From Flammula alnicola (Eukaryota; Basidiomycota; Agaricomycetes; Agaricales; Strophariaceae), in assembly GCA_015499995.1 (NCBI GenBank), contig JADNRV010000202.1:24289-88288 (forward strand): a DNA stretch of 64,000 nt, written 5' to 3'. This document shows positions 36,435 to 47,389 of the stretch, piece by piece (position 1 is the stretch's first letter; the number at the start of each line of letters is the position of its first letter). Made by a program: the position numbers and the translations under genes. The notes below the pieces were generated by a model. The model saw nothing but the letters and a program-made list of their open reading frames with translations, had not been told where the DNA came from and searched no databases.

Positions 36435-36870
36435 AGTCGGTTTGGTTGGTTGAGTTTTGGACGAGTTTTTTGGTTGAGAGAGTGTTTTCTTGGGCTGTTG
36501 CCTCTTTTTTTGGCTGCTTTTTCTTGTCGTGATAATGATGACCCGACATTGTCGGCCGTGAGGAGGAGAGGAGAGGAGAGGATGTTTCTTGCTGTTGTTC
36601 TTGTTTCCTGCTCTTGCTCTTGCTGTCGTCGTCGTCGTGTTTTCTTGCACCACTACCACCACTACCACTATGTTACGCCACTACCACCCTACACCCCATA
36701 CCACCACCACTGCATACACGCACGCAATGTTAATTTATTAACCAATCCTACCCAACCTTACATGTCCTTTTTATTATTCGTACGTACGTACGACAAAATG
36801 TCTTTATAAATTTTTTGTATTCTTGGAACACGAGTTCTCATTTGTAGCTTTATTCGTATGTTCGTCGTTG

Positions 36871-37213
36871 GCTTGTTGCAATTCATTGATTTTGATTTGC
36901 TTTCGGTAATCGTATGTATTTGAAGAAGGACTGTTATGTTATACTTGAAGCGCTCGAAGCTTGAAGCTTGAAGATGCATATGTTTTCTGGACGTTTGCTT
37001 TCGATTCTACATAGCTGTGCTATGCGTATATCGATCGACATAACACGGCTTGTTGCAATTCGGCTTATTGATTTGCTTTTCGTTAATCGTATGTACTCGA
37101 AGGCAGATTGTTAGACTTGGAGCGCCCAAAGTTTGAAGCTTGAAGCTTGAAGATGTGTGCTGGGTGTTTTCTTTTCGAGTCTACGCGGCTGTGCTATGCG
37201 TATATCGATAAAC
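36871..37213 (+). repeat. Tandem duplication of about 177 bp
   Basis: GCTTGTTGCAATTC to TATGCGTATATCGAT occurs at 36871-37035 and again at 37048-37210 with small differences. Each copy carries the run GTTTGAAGCTTGAAGCTTGAAG or a close variant. It lies in the 3' flank of the zinc-finger gene. Confidence 0.7.
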
Positions 37214-39742
37214 TGTAACCTCTTCGTTACACGTTCTCATACACCTATGGTACCCTCGGTTTTCCTTTGGAAAGATTTGGGCTTGGTGCTTTGCGAAAGC
37301 TTCAAGTTGATATGTACGTACTTGGGACGTGTGTACCTCGCATGTATGTAATTCCCGTGAAATACCAAATAATTGGGCGTTCATGCAGAGGTTTGAAATC
37401 TGAAATGCGCACACGGCTAAGTCTCTTAAGTGGAGTACTTACTGAAAGGAGGCGAGTTGACTCTGCGTGGACATGTAGAATTAGAGTACTGTATACGCAG
37501 TGTACTTTGTTTGTTTGATTGAGGATTGGGTAATCGCGGACTGGAAGGTAAAACGGTAACCTTTCGAGCGTTGCAATGCCATTAATATTAATATCAAGGT
37601 CGTGTACCATTATCATTAACCTCCACCGTGCGGGCGATTTCTATGTCGACTCAATTGCAACCCCCTTCCGCAATCACATCCAATAAACTCCTCAAGGGAG
37701 CAGGCTGCATCATGGCCTCTGAATCCAACGCGGCGGCGCATTTACGGGGAACAGATCCCTGCTTAATAAATTTACCCATCCTTGAAGTTCCTTATAATTG
37801 CTACTTCGAACCTCGGCTCATGGGCATGCTTATTTACTCGTACAATTACTCCAAGAGAAGTGGTCGAAACACTAGCTCAAGGGTACTCACTTCATGCAAT
37901 GGCGTCCAACCAACCAAGTGCCTGTGCATGAATGCAACTCAACTCTCTACCGCGATCATCTCCAAGTGAGAGACTAGGGATATGGCTATAGAAATGAAAT
38001 ACATAGCCTAGATTAGCTTGTCTCGCTCTCGAGTCGACTCAGGTTAATGATGCCAACCTTGATGCTAGATTTTGCACGAAAATTAAAGCAGCTTGATCTC
38101 CTATTTCTCTACTAGAAATAACTGGGCTAACCGTGATGCCCTAGGGACGTCGCTACGCACTCGCCATCACTCCATGGCGCTGAATCACCCCGTACAATGC
38201 CAGCGGACTCGGGTGTTTTGTTGACTGTTGCGCCACATGTTTGGCTTCGCGTAGCCCCTCTCTCCGTGAACCTGTTAAGAACACACACAGCATCTGCCAT
38301 TTGAACACGATCTGAACAATCAAAAGCTGTCGATACGTGGCTGAAAAGGAGCTACGCTACCAAGCAGACCCTATCGTAGTTGATATCTTGGAAGGGGCCT
38401 TTCTCCTGGTGAGGCCGGGGTAATTATAAAAAGATGCGCCTTGTGGACGCGCGGGACACTTGCGGGTATGAAGGCGATCCCTTGCATCATGATTTCTTGA
38501 AGGAGATAATGTCGTAGATCTATCTAGTCTGGGGCAAACCCTTTCGGTATAAACGCTGACTACAGTCTAATCTCATAAAAACACGGAAGTTGTACCCGGA
38601 TTATTAAGCTCGGTCGTGATTATCATCAGTGCCGGCATGAAGGGGAAAACATGAGAGCTTTGTGCAATATGGAAAAAAGAATGAACAATGGGTTTGACAG
38701 ATACCATTGGTGTTGGCGTGAATCGCGGGATTCCGTCTACTCCTTCCATATCCATCATGACAGCTCGGCGCCGCCAATATTATTGAGCCATGGCCACTGG
38801 AGCTTGGCCACGGGACACATGGAAGTTGTGTCTGTGGGCGCTGTGTTCGACTGATAGAATGAAAGAAGGTTTCATGTTTGTAAAAGTCGTCCACTGGCTA
38901 TTTTCAGGTTTCTTCTCGACTCTCACGTCGACGCTGTTAGTCCTCCGCCGGATGTGTCACGCCGCGGACCTTGCTGAGTATCAACGAAATCCAAATTGGG
39001 GAACGCGCCACATCCACAGCGCTCGTCGATCGTGACTGTAGACTACGAAAAATGGAGGTAGAATGGTTTTCGGACGTGTGAGAAGCCAAGTTATCCAAGT
39101 AGACTCTTCCCATTCGTTTTGTATCCGCATGTGAACGTGGAGAGGACGTGTATTCCCAAACGAGGGTCGGTTTCTTAACCGTGGGCCGATCGGTAATTAT
39201 ATCGGACGATCCGTCTTTGGCGCCTTACATTGGTGAGCGATATTTATAGTCAAGCTTAACGCGAAATGTGACTTGTGAGAGGATACGTGCATGCTGAAGT
39301 AACGCGAGAAGTCTGCATTTCTCTTTGTGCATTATTTAGGAGTTGTGTCTCCCAGACTTGCTTACACCCGCAGAGAGCGGAGTAGACTTTCTCGAAAATT
39401 CATAGGACCTGGTTAATCCATCACCTTCCACGTACAAGTTAAAGTTAAACTTCAGAATCCAGGTGGAAAGCACTACTCGTACTTAGACACCGACGTGGTC
39501 CAGAAGCCCGCCATCCAGAGCATCAATCAGCAGAAGGCCCAAGTGGCGATCTGACGCACGGCGCCACAACGTAGCTTTAAGTCGCCGTATCGTTGGATAC
39601 AAGCTTCGATCGGCGTTATAGACGGTAACGTGAAGCGGTTATGCTGCTTAAGTGACTTGATTTATACACGTTTATTTACTTTGTTCTTGCTGATAATAAT
39701 CGAAAGTAGAAATGTTCATTCTTCGGGTGGAAGCCCTGAGCA
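37214..39742. other. Intergenic, no supported gene
   Basis: Short frames only. A possible TATA-like AATTATAAAAAG near 38422 has no gene behind it that I can support. Confidence 0.4.
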
Positions 39743-41143
39743 TCACAATTTGCTTGACAGAGGCTGGCCAACTGCAGGGGGGCCGGGGGCGAGTATGTCC
39801 AAGATGGCCGCAGCCAGTTTCGTTGGAGCCTCTTGAACAACCTTCAAATGATCCTCATCAGCTATCTGCTGCATAGAGTTCAAAAGCGAGCTAGACATAC
39901 CAAATGGCCAGCGCCCTCGAGCCGGGTGATAGAAGCAAAGATTCTTCCTTCCTTTGCATTAATCAAAGAGTCTTGCACTTCTCTCTCGCTTGGTAGCAAG
40001 ACAGAGGATTCAGCGTACCGAAGCCAGACATAATAAGGAAGTATAGCTCACAACATATCATTATTGTCGCCGAAAATCAGATGAACAGGAACATGGGCAC
40101 AAATCTGATTCAGGCGGTTCAATGCATCATATGCAAAGAGTTTTCCCGTGAAGGCGATATTCTCTGCAAGTCTATGAGTAGTCAAGGTCGTGCCAGATGT
40201 CTTGTCAGGGTAAAAGGCCGTTGGAAGCGAGCGAAGGCCAAATTTCTGCGACGACCGTCAATCATAGGGTCATCAACGTACGAGAAAAACATGCGCTGAC
40301 TTACCACATAGGCATCGAAAACTCTTTCGTCCCAAGCGCCCCAGGGTAAACGCTTTTTGAGCCACCCCGAGGCGTCCTCGAAGCTCTTCCAGATATCTCT
40401 TCTGATCGGCGTCATTTCTTCCACCATTTTGTATACGTCAGAATCTTGGCCATCCTTTTCTCTGCTCCAGATCGGAGGATCAACAAGGATTATTTTGGAG
40501 AACGGGACTCTGGACGGGGGGTTGAAGAATGAAGTAGACAACGTTCTGTTGAGAAAATGATGAATGACGCGGACGGATTATTTAGTTTAGATTCGGACAA
40601 CATACACCCCAACTGCGCCCGCAGAGTGGCCACATAGCACGACTTGATGTAGCTCGGGGTCAAGAGTACCAAGCAAACCGGACTTGAACAGCATCGCGAA
40701 TGCCTCTGCGTAATCCCAAATTGCTTTCAACGACAACGTTAGTAAGTTGAATGCTTGAGTGAGGTAGCTTACTCAGTACGCCCGGGTTCCTAGATAGAAT
40801 GTCCTCGTTTAAAGTGCAAGCCTCTCCGTGATTCTGACAATCAAGACCCCATGCCTCACGAATCAGAGGGACGCCAGACCTTTTGTCGTCCATTTGGAAG
40901 AGGTCTTCGATCGTTGGTTCCCAAGTTTCCTTAACTATTTCGGTATGTCAGTCCCAAATAATGTAGATTCATGTGGAAAACCAAACGCACAGAAACCGCA
41001 CCATGCCCCAACAGAAGGATGACACCTGGAGCGTTAGGATCTATCGCTGGGCCTGACGCCCTCGTATACTTCTTCATAGGAGATATCAGAGGCACGCCAT
41101 ACGTCTGTGTCGTAAGAGCGTATTTCTCCACTTTCAAAGGCAT
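39743..41143 (-). CDS. Alpha/beta-hydrolase fold enzyme
   Basis: Seven exons join in frame to 358 aa: 41143-40991, 40929-40773, 40723-40606, 40545-40305, 40245-40052, 39988-39901 and 39868-39743. The nucleophile elbow is CGHSAGAVG in exon 3, the acid residue probably in LIFGDNND (exon 5), and the His in GAGHL (exon 6). The cap-like region DPPIWSREKDGQ and SLPTAFYPDKTSGTTL resembles the AB-hydrolase group containing peroxisomal lipase-like fungal proteins. Substrate unknown; no signal peptide. The junction between exons 1 and 2 (GHGAVS/ETWEP) has alternatives of a few codons. Its promoter side lies about 175 bp from the transposon insertion at 41326. Confidence 0.78.
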
Positions 41144-41317
41144 GACTGTCGTATAACAAAGAGAGTGTAGGAGGAGGTCAAACGGTAGACCACGGTGGGG
41201 AAAGAATCATGTCTGCGTGAAAAGCTTGTTCGACACATCACCTACACCGCGTGAAACATTTTAATCACAGACCTCTCTCGTTTTCCGAGGAGGTGGGAAT
41301 GATGCATCGAGTCGAAG

Positions 41318-41325
41318 GTATCGAA
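41318..41325 (+). repeat. Target-site duplication, left (GTATCGAA)
   Basis: The eight bases GTATCGAA sit directly before the element end TAGGGTTGGG and recur at 48015-48022 directly after CCCAACCCTA. An 8-bp duplication is characteristic of hAT transposition. Confidence 0.85.
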
Positions 41326-42248
41326 TAGGGTTGGGTAAAAAACCCTAGGTTTTTTACCAAAACGTTTTTTACCGGTAAAATACCGGTAAATTACCAGGTA
41401 AATTACCGCCCCTTGGCGGCAGGTATGTGGGGTTTTTTACTGCATGGCCACGTGATATATATGAGCCGCGCAGGTGGCGAATTTTTTCTAATCATTCCTT
41501 CCAAGGGGGTACCGGGATTACAATGCCGGGCCTGATGTAGGTAGGGAGGGTCGGCCGCCAGGCCGCTAAATTTTTTGTAATGCATACTTAATATTTAACC
41601 ATATACTGCTATTTTAATAACATTATAACATATTTTACATGTTATATTGACCAATAGAGGTGTCTAGCAACCTTCAAATACCTTGAACTGTCAAAGGGAC
41701 CACATATAAGCTGATCTACAGTCAATGATGCCGGAAAGGGAATGTCACATGACCCCAATCACGCATCAATCTCATAGTAATACGGCTTTCTGCCAAGCTT
41801 TATGTTTGAGCATGCATTGAGGGCACCTATCGATTTACAAGGCTATTTCCCAGACAAATGAAATCCTGTGTGCTGGGTAGAGTGTTATGGAGTGATTTAA
41901 GCACTGCATATGCAGAGGTACATCCTGATGAAGGAACAGTTCAATGTAAAAACACAAAGTGTGTTACAAAATGGGTATGTAGCGTTTATTAATTTTTTTA
42001 TGACATTTCTTACTGACTATGGATAGTATCATCTCGACTGTGTTGGTTTGGACATTGCGCCGAGGGGCTGGATGTGAGAAACATGCATTTCTGATGGGCG
42101 TGCCGCCTCGGATGACAAATTGATCGTATATACCATATTAGGATGTATTGATCGTTATGTAATGCTTACGATGGAGGGTGGGTCATCTGCCAGGTCCCTA
42201 AATATTTTGTCGACATAAGGTAATATCTAAGGTTTCGGTACCCCCTTG

Positions 42249-42357
42249 ATTCCTTCGGCTCGCTCCAGTCATTTCGAAAAATCGGGTGAGGTAGGGTGAC
42301 TCGGATCTGCCCTGAGCTCAGCGGCAGATCCAGTGTGAGTATTTTCGAGAGACGACG
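42249..42357 (-). repeat. Split direct repeat B2
   Basis: 109 bp identical to 43045-43153 (starts ATTCCTTCGGCTCGCTCC, ends GAGACGACG on the plus strand). It forms the outer 3' end of the Ngaro-like element. Confidence 0.9.
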
Positions 42358-42425
42358 ACGTACAAATGGTAAGCGTACAAACAGCGAGCACAGGTAGCTA
42401 CGAGTAGCTAGTGTCCATTGTTCGA

Positions 42426-42545
42426 AAATAAAGTCAGATGAAGTAACGAGACCGTAACGAATGTCTATCGACGAGAAATAAAGTCAAATGGAGCGAAGAG
42501 ACTGTAACAAACGTCTATCATCCAGAAATAGAGTCAGATGAAGCA
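42426..42545 (+). repeat. Tandem repeat of about 50 bp, 2.3 copies
   Basis: AATAAAGTCAGATGAAG units, each followed by CGAGACCGTAACGAATGTCT or a variant, recur every 50 bp between A2 and B2 of the retrotransposon. Confidence 0.65.
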
Positions 42546-42583
42546 ATGAAAAGAAACAGAATGACTGGGGAGGGACGCAGGCG

Positions 42584-43038
42584 GGTAAACGAAAGATGTG
42601 ACGAAATGACTGTATCTACAAAATCGTGAGCATAGCAGAAAGGAGGCCAGCTAGTGGCTTACCCAGGAATCTGTGAGCGTTGCGGGAAGGATGCAGAAGC
42701 CCAAGATCACCTGGGTGTCGTAGATATGGGTCTCGGATTTGGGGGAATCTGATGCATGGTCAATAGTGCACAAAGGATCCATCCAAGACATGTACCATCG
42801 AGCACAAGGGATTGGTCCAAGACATCGAGCACAAGAGATCCATCCGAGACCTATCTGTCGTTTAGGTCAGATCTTCGTCTACATCCCGTCGAACAGAATG
42901 GAGGCTGCAAGGAGCCTAAGGGATGCGCGCGGAGCGTACGCATTCTGTTCGTTAGGAGCGATAAACGGTACACGTGAGAGCACATTTATCCCACGTACCT
43001 TGGATGATTAGACTTATGTAACCAATCCTTAAATTCGA
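42584..43038 (-). repeat. Split direct repeat A2
   Basis: 455 bp matching A1 at 47390-47871 with very few substitutions, but with one copy instead of two of a 27-bp unit (ATTGGTCCAAGACATCGAGC plus seven bases). Confidence 0.9.
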
Positions 43039-43044
43039 CTAATC

Positions 43045-43153
43045 ATTCCTTCGGCTCGCTCCAGTCATTTCGAAAAATCGGGTGAGGTAGGGTGACTCGG
43101 ATCTGCCCTGAGCTCAGCGGCAGATCCAGTGTGAGTATTTTCGAGAGACGACG
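43045..43153 (-). repeat. Split direct repeat B1
   Basis: 109-bp copy of B2, lying six bases beyond A2 and next to the 3' end of the recombinase gene. The adjoining B1-A2 pair represents the joined ends of the circular intermediate expected in this class. Confidence 0.9.
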
Positions 43154-43269
43154 TATGGAAGCTATGATAGGGTTGGATTGTGGTGTTTTTGGGTGTTTAT
43201 TAATGCTGCTGGTTGGAAAGATAAGAATTTGAGCGGAACGCGATGGTTGAACGAAAAAACGAAGGAGTA

Positions 43270-44262
43270 TCAGGTTGGCGCAGTAACATTGCCATAAAGA
43301 AGGGCAGCGAGCAAGGCTGGATGATGACGAATGTAAATCTGGAAGGCGTCCGAGCTCCAGCGACCCATTGCCTGGATAAGATGGGGAGGAACACCTGCGA
43401 GGGCCAATGCCGTGGCGCCACCTGCCCGGAGAGAATGTCCGCCAACGTCAGAAGGGAAAATCTTGAGGAGACGGGTCATAAACCAGCGTCGGGTCGGGAT
43501 GGTGCCATTCTCATGCAGCCACAGCTCAGGCTTGAATGGGAAGAGGCCATCGCGAGATTTGAGATACAATGAAAAAGCCTTGAGTGGATTGTCGCCTGAA
43601 GTTGTAGAGTGTATGAGGATGCGGTTGCCTTGAAACAGACGGTCGGCTTTGTGGGATGGGAGAAGGAAGGAATAGGACTCGTCTCGAATCATCGAGACAG
43701 ATCCGCGCATGATGACCTTGCGATAATCTTGCAGAGAAGCTTTGTCAGGCCAGACGTTCTCGCCCAAACGCATCAGGCCGTGGAAGGAAGTGAGGAGGAT
43801 TGCGAGGAACAAGCTGTCATTGTGGGAGGCTGGCGGGGATAACGTGGACTGGACAGAAGACAGCTCTTGGCGCGTGAGAGGTCGCTTCCTTGTGGTAGGC
43901 GACGTGCGGATTTTGGTGCAACCCACGAGTGTGCGGGTGACCAGTTTGTGCTTACGCACCTCGCGTACATTCGGATAAAAGGTTTCGAGCTGGTTACAAA
44001 TTCCAGAGAGATAGGACTTAACGGAGGTCGGCTTGATGTGGTGGCACATGAAAACAACGTATAGGCTGAGAGTGTCAGGGGTAGGTTCAATGGTGAAGGA
44101 ATGGGAGTGGCAAAACGAAACATAAGATTGAAGGGCTGATGAGTATGAGGAGACCGAGGATGGTTCAAGGGCAAATCCAAGAGCAATTGCGCGCTCGTGT
44201 TCGAGGCGCTCACGAGACCAGGCAACCCGAACAGGTTGCCTGGCCGAACGTACAATGTTCAT
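43270..44262 (-). CDS. Tyrosine recombinase of the Ngaro-like element
   Basis: 330 aa from the ATG at 44262. Catalytic residues of the phage-integrase fold are visible: the first Arg in FHGLMRLGE, the HxxR box in GGHSLRAGGATALA, and W with the nucleophilic Tyr in GRWSSDAFQIYIRH. It would integrate the circular DNA made by the element's reverse transcriptase. The frame is open upstream to 44400 but that part overlaps the RNase H region; the ATG at 44262 overlaps the pol stop as ATGA and is favoured. Confidence 0.9.
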   Translation of the reverse strand: MNIVRSARQPVRVAWSRERLEHERAIALGFALEPSSVSSYSSALQSYVSFCHSHSFTIEPTPDTLSLYVVFMCHHIKPTSVKSYLSGICNQLETFYPNVREVRKHKLVTRTLVGCTKIRTSPTTRKRPLTRQELSSVQSTLSPPASHNDSLFLAILLTSFHGLMRLGENVWPDKASLQDYRKVIMRGSVSMIRDESYSFLLPSHKADRLFQGNRILIHSTTSGDNPLKAFSLYLKSRDGLFPFKPELWLHENGTIPTRRWFMTRLLKIFPSDVGGHSLRAGGATALALAGVPPHLIQAMGRWSSDAFQIYIRHHPALLAALLYGNVTAPT

Positions 44263-46031
44263 AAAAATTCCGCCCCCAGCGAAAGACGAGGGGGTTGAAA
44301 TGGTAGAATGGCAATACGTGGGCAGCCAGCGCGTGCTACATGGTTCTGGAAACGTGACAGGGCATCTGCGACTACATTCTGGTTGCCCGGAACGTGGCAA
44401 ACACGCAGCTGGACATTATAGCGCATGAGAAGATCAACGGCCGTAATCAGGATAGGGTTGTACATGGGCGTTGCCCGGAGGCTGTGGAACATGGAGACGG
44501 TGTTCATGTTGTCGGTGCAGATTAGGATGCGGGTTGGACGAGGGTGGATGAAACGGACAGCCCAATGCAGCGCAGAAAGCACTGCATAAGCCTCCCAGAA
44601 AAAGATGGTCTTTGTCTCGGTCAGCTGAATGTCGTATTGGAAACCTCTGCCAAGCAATGGGGACCAGAAACCCATGCCAAACAGACAGGCATCTGAGTAC
44701 AGGACATGGTCCGCAAAATGTAGAGGCCAGTCGACCGAGTCCATCATGAATATGCCGTTGGAAGTCTCGAGATGGTCCGCGATCCATATCAGCTCACGGC
44801 AGAGCTGCTTGTTGACATATATTTCACGCAGGGCCTGGTTCTTTCCCGAAATCTTGGCGTAGAGGGTGCTGAGACCAGGACGGAGTAACGGGTACACATT
44901 TAGTGCCCAGTTTATCCAGCCAGCCAGACGCTGGTAATCCAGAAGCTTAGGACGATGGCCTGCGACGGCGAAGAGTCGAATGGCTGAAACGAGGTCCGAT
45001 TTCGTGTCATCTGGCATCGTGATGGTCATAGCATTCGGGTCGACGTCGAAGCCAATGATGGTGATCCGTGGCCCCCATATTTGCTTCTCTCTGTCATGTG
45101 GGACACCCAGTTCATCAAGGAGTTGGAGGAAACGTGCTTGCTTTGTAGGCATGAGAGTGTCATATGGCGCATAGTGGAGAAGACTCCCTTCAAAGTCCCA
45201 GGAGTAGGCGTCATCAACGTAGGCAAGCATATCGGCAATGAACTTGATGTAGATAGCAATCCAAAGGACCAACGAAAAGAAGGCACCCCAGAGGCCGCCC
45301 GAAGCTCGTCCTCCAAAGTTATTGCATCGGTCGACGTTATAGCCATCTGCGGTGCTCACGACCTGCTTGATCTGCCAATATTCATTCACCGGCAAGGTTC
45401 GGTAAGCGCGTTTGACATCGGACTTCCACAGGACGAGGCGCTGGCCAGGGAAAGCAATGTGCAATCCCCGTAGGATATGACCCAAGTCTTGGAGATTGTC
45501 GAGAGGCACGGAGACGTCGGACTTCTTGATCATACTGTTTCTCGAGAATGGTTCCGAGCTATGGTTGACGCACATGCGAAGTTTGGTAGATCGAGCTTTG
45601 TGAGCGACGGTGACCGGTACAGACAGCATGCCTGGGAGGAGCTTGGGGAAAGTCTCCGAGAAACACCCATAGTCGATCTCCTTCCTGACCTGTTCCTTGA
45701 CAAACTCGCAGTGAGCTGGGTCACGAATATGGCTGCGAGCATCAAGGGTGATGGGAAGAGGGACCGACATAGTGTCAGCCCAGGGCCAGAAGCCATTTAT
45801 GAGGCCTTCGCATACAGAGGCGACGAAAGGAGCATTCGGGTGTGTCGTGAGGTAGTCGGCAAACCTTGTGACAACCACAGGTGATACGATCTTAAATAAG
45901 TGTGGGTTATTGGTGATAGTGGCGGTGGCGCGTTCATTGTCGAGTTCATGTTGGGGTACAGGGGGAAGAGGCAGCAGTGTTTCAGAGGCCTTGGCGAGGG
46001 TAACACGGACGCCGCCATCATCACTCCACAT
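44259..46031 (-). CDS. Reverse transcriptase - RNase H polyprotein of the Ngaro-like element
   Basis: About 590 aa from the first Met after the gag stop. RT motifs: LWKSDVKRAYRTLPV (motif A Asp), NFGGRASGG, and the active-site box LAYVDDAYSW. RNase H follows: LYSDACLFGMGFW, KTIFFWEAYAVLSAL (Glu), ICTDNMNTVS (Asp) and the terminal VPGNQNVVADALSRF. The frame is open without interruption up to 47198, overlapping gag in another frame; the part before 46087 shows no pol motif. Translation may begin by reinitiation or frameshifting near 46087-46031. The stop overlaps the recombinase start by ATGA. Confidence 0.88.
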   Translation of the reverse strand: MWSDDGGVRVTLAKASETLLPLPPVPQHELDNERATATITNNPHLFKIVSPVVVTRFADYLTTHPNAPFVASVCEGLINGFWPWADTMSVPLPITLDARSHIRDPAHCEFVKEQVRKEIDYGCFSETFPKLLPGMLSVPVTVAHKARSTKLRMCVNHSSEPFSRNSMIKKSDVSVPLDNLQDLGHILRGLHIAFPGQRLVLWKSDVKRAYRTLPVNEYWQIKQVVSTADGYNVDRCNNFGGRASGGLWGAFFSLVLWIAIYIKFIADMLAYVDDAYSWDFEGSLLHYAPYDTLMPTKQARFLQLLDELGVPHDREKQIWGPRITIIGFDVDPNAMTITMPDDTKSDLVSAIRLFAVAGHRPKLLDYQRLAGWINWALNVYPLLRPGLSTLYAKISGKNQALREIYVNKQLCRELIWIADHLETSNGIFMMDSVDWPLHFADHVLYSDACLFGMGFWSPLLGRGFQYDIQLTETKTIFFWEAYAVLSALHWAVRFIHPRPTRILICTDNMNTVSMFHSLRATPMYNPILITAVDLLMRYNVQLRVCHVPGNQNVVADALSRFQNHVARAGCPRIAILPFQPPRLSLGAEFL

Positions 46032-46086
46032 GAAACTCCTGGCATACGACGGGCGCGATGACCAGAAGTCGAACTGAGACCTCCTC

Positions 46087-47343
46087 TTATTTGCGAACTG
46101 CGGTACTAGATCCACATTCAGCGGATATGTGGCTGGCATTGCGACACTTCGCACAGACGTGGGCGTAATTGCAAATGGCAGCAGAGTTTGGGCACTTGCC
46201 ATCATTCCATCGTCTGCAAGCATCCCGTCGCCGGTGCTCAGTCGAAGTAGCAGATGATCTTCTTCCTCCACGGTCCGAACTAGTTCCGGCTCCACTGCCA
46301 TGCTGGAGCCAGAGAATGCTGAGGTCGGCGAACTGGGCATGGTCAGTAAGGAGGAGATCTCGCCGTTGGGAAACTCGCAATCGAACAGCCTTGTCGAACT
46401 GTATGACCCGGAGATGTCGCTCGGTAGGGACGGAGGTGAAAAGCTGGCGGAGGAATTTTCCATAATGGACGAGCTCTGGTTGTCGGTGAGGAAAGACATA
46501 AATGACGGCATCGATGTACTGGTCCCAGGCGATAACCCAGTCGGAATGGGATCGAACAACTTTTGCTGGTGCGGAAGATCCAACCACAACTTCGAAAGGT
46601 CCCATTCGCTCTCGTCGTCGTTCATCAGGCGCGAGGGAGTAAACGCCCGAAAAGACATGGTCGAAGTCGACAACTCGTCCTGCAAGAATGTTGGCCCATT
46701 CATTGTCGGGGAACTGAGGGCAACGGGAGGAGTTGAGGAGCGATGCCTTTGCAAGCTTGGGATCCCGAGAGAAATTCTCGAGAGCAAGCTGGGTTTGCTT
46801 GAGCTCAGGCGAGAGGGTCGACGGCGTGATTTCTTCTTGTATGACCCACGGAAACTTCTGGACCTCGATCTTTCGTCTGGCGCCCCCGAGGTCGGGCTCG
46901 TCATCAATGTCAGGGGATCTGTCGCGCTTCGCGGGTCGCGCGTGCCCAGCGGGGAGATCCTGTGTGTTCCCAACATCACTTCCTTCTCCCTCTTCACGCT
47001 CGACCTCTTCAACTTGCGCCTCGCCGCCCCGCTCAGCCGCCTTCTTCCTGAACCAATCGAAGTTGTCGAGCATTCCGAGATAGGACTCGAGAGCCGCAAC
47101 AGCAGGCCCCGCTTGCGAATCGTTGGCATACTGGCCAATGATTTGCTGGATTCGGATGAACGCCTGCACCTTGGTAAGGGCGCCTGCCCGATAATCATCC
47201 AAACACTTGCCGCAACGATTGGAAGCCTCGACTGGCAGAGACGCAGCGGGAACTTCAGGTTGCGCTTCGCCTTCTTCAGTCATCGGATTCGCAGCTGTGG
47301 TGTTCGGGGGCTCCGTAGATGCAGTATCCGACAGCTCCGTCAT
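46087..47343 (-). CDS. Gag-like protein with CCCH and CCHC zinc motifs
   Basis: 418 aa starting MTELSDTASTEPPN, 47 nt inside the A1 repeat boundary. An acidic/Pro-rich N-terminus and helical middle are followed by two adjacent zinc motifs at the C-terminus: C-x7-C-x6-C-x3-H (CRRWNDGKC to YAH) and the retroviral-type knuckle C-x2-C-x4-H-x4-C (CAKCRNASHISAEC). It should bind and package the element RNA. It is the first gene of the element; pol lies in a different frame immediately behind. Confidence 0.82.
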   Translation of the reverse strand: MTELSDTASTEPPNTTAANPMTEEGEAQPEVPAASLPVEASNRCGKCLDDYRAGALTKVQAFIRIQQIIGQYANDSQAGPAVAALESYLGMLDNFDWFRKKAAERGGEAQVEEVEREEGEGSDVGNTQDLPAGHARPAKRDRSPDIDDEPDLGGARRKIEVQKFPWVIQEEITPSTLSPELKQTQLALENFSRDPKLAKASLLNSSRCPQFPDNEWANILAGRVVDFDHVFSGVYSLAPDERRRERMGPFEVVVGSSAPAKVVRSHSDWVIAWDQYIDAVIYVFPHRQPELVHYGKFLRQLFTSVPTERHLRVIQFDKAVRLRVSQRRDLLLTDHAQFADLSILWLQHGSGAGTSSDRGGRRSSATSTEHRRRDACRRWNDGKCPNSAAICNYAHVCAKCRNASHISAECGSSTAVRK

Positions 47344-47389
47344 GCAAGGGAAGTGAGAGACGAAGTGTCGATGGGAAGAATGACTCGAT

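Noticed and set aside
35541..36668. 375-aa minus-strand frame, Arg-rich
   Set aside because: It lies opposite the low-complexity, GC-rich last exon of the zinc-finger gene and has no recognisable domain.
43270..44400. Recombinase start at 44400
   Set aside because: The first 46 residues overlap the RNase H region in another frame and lack recombinase character; the ATG at 44262 overlapping the pol stop fits better.
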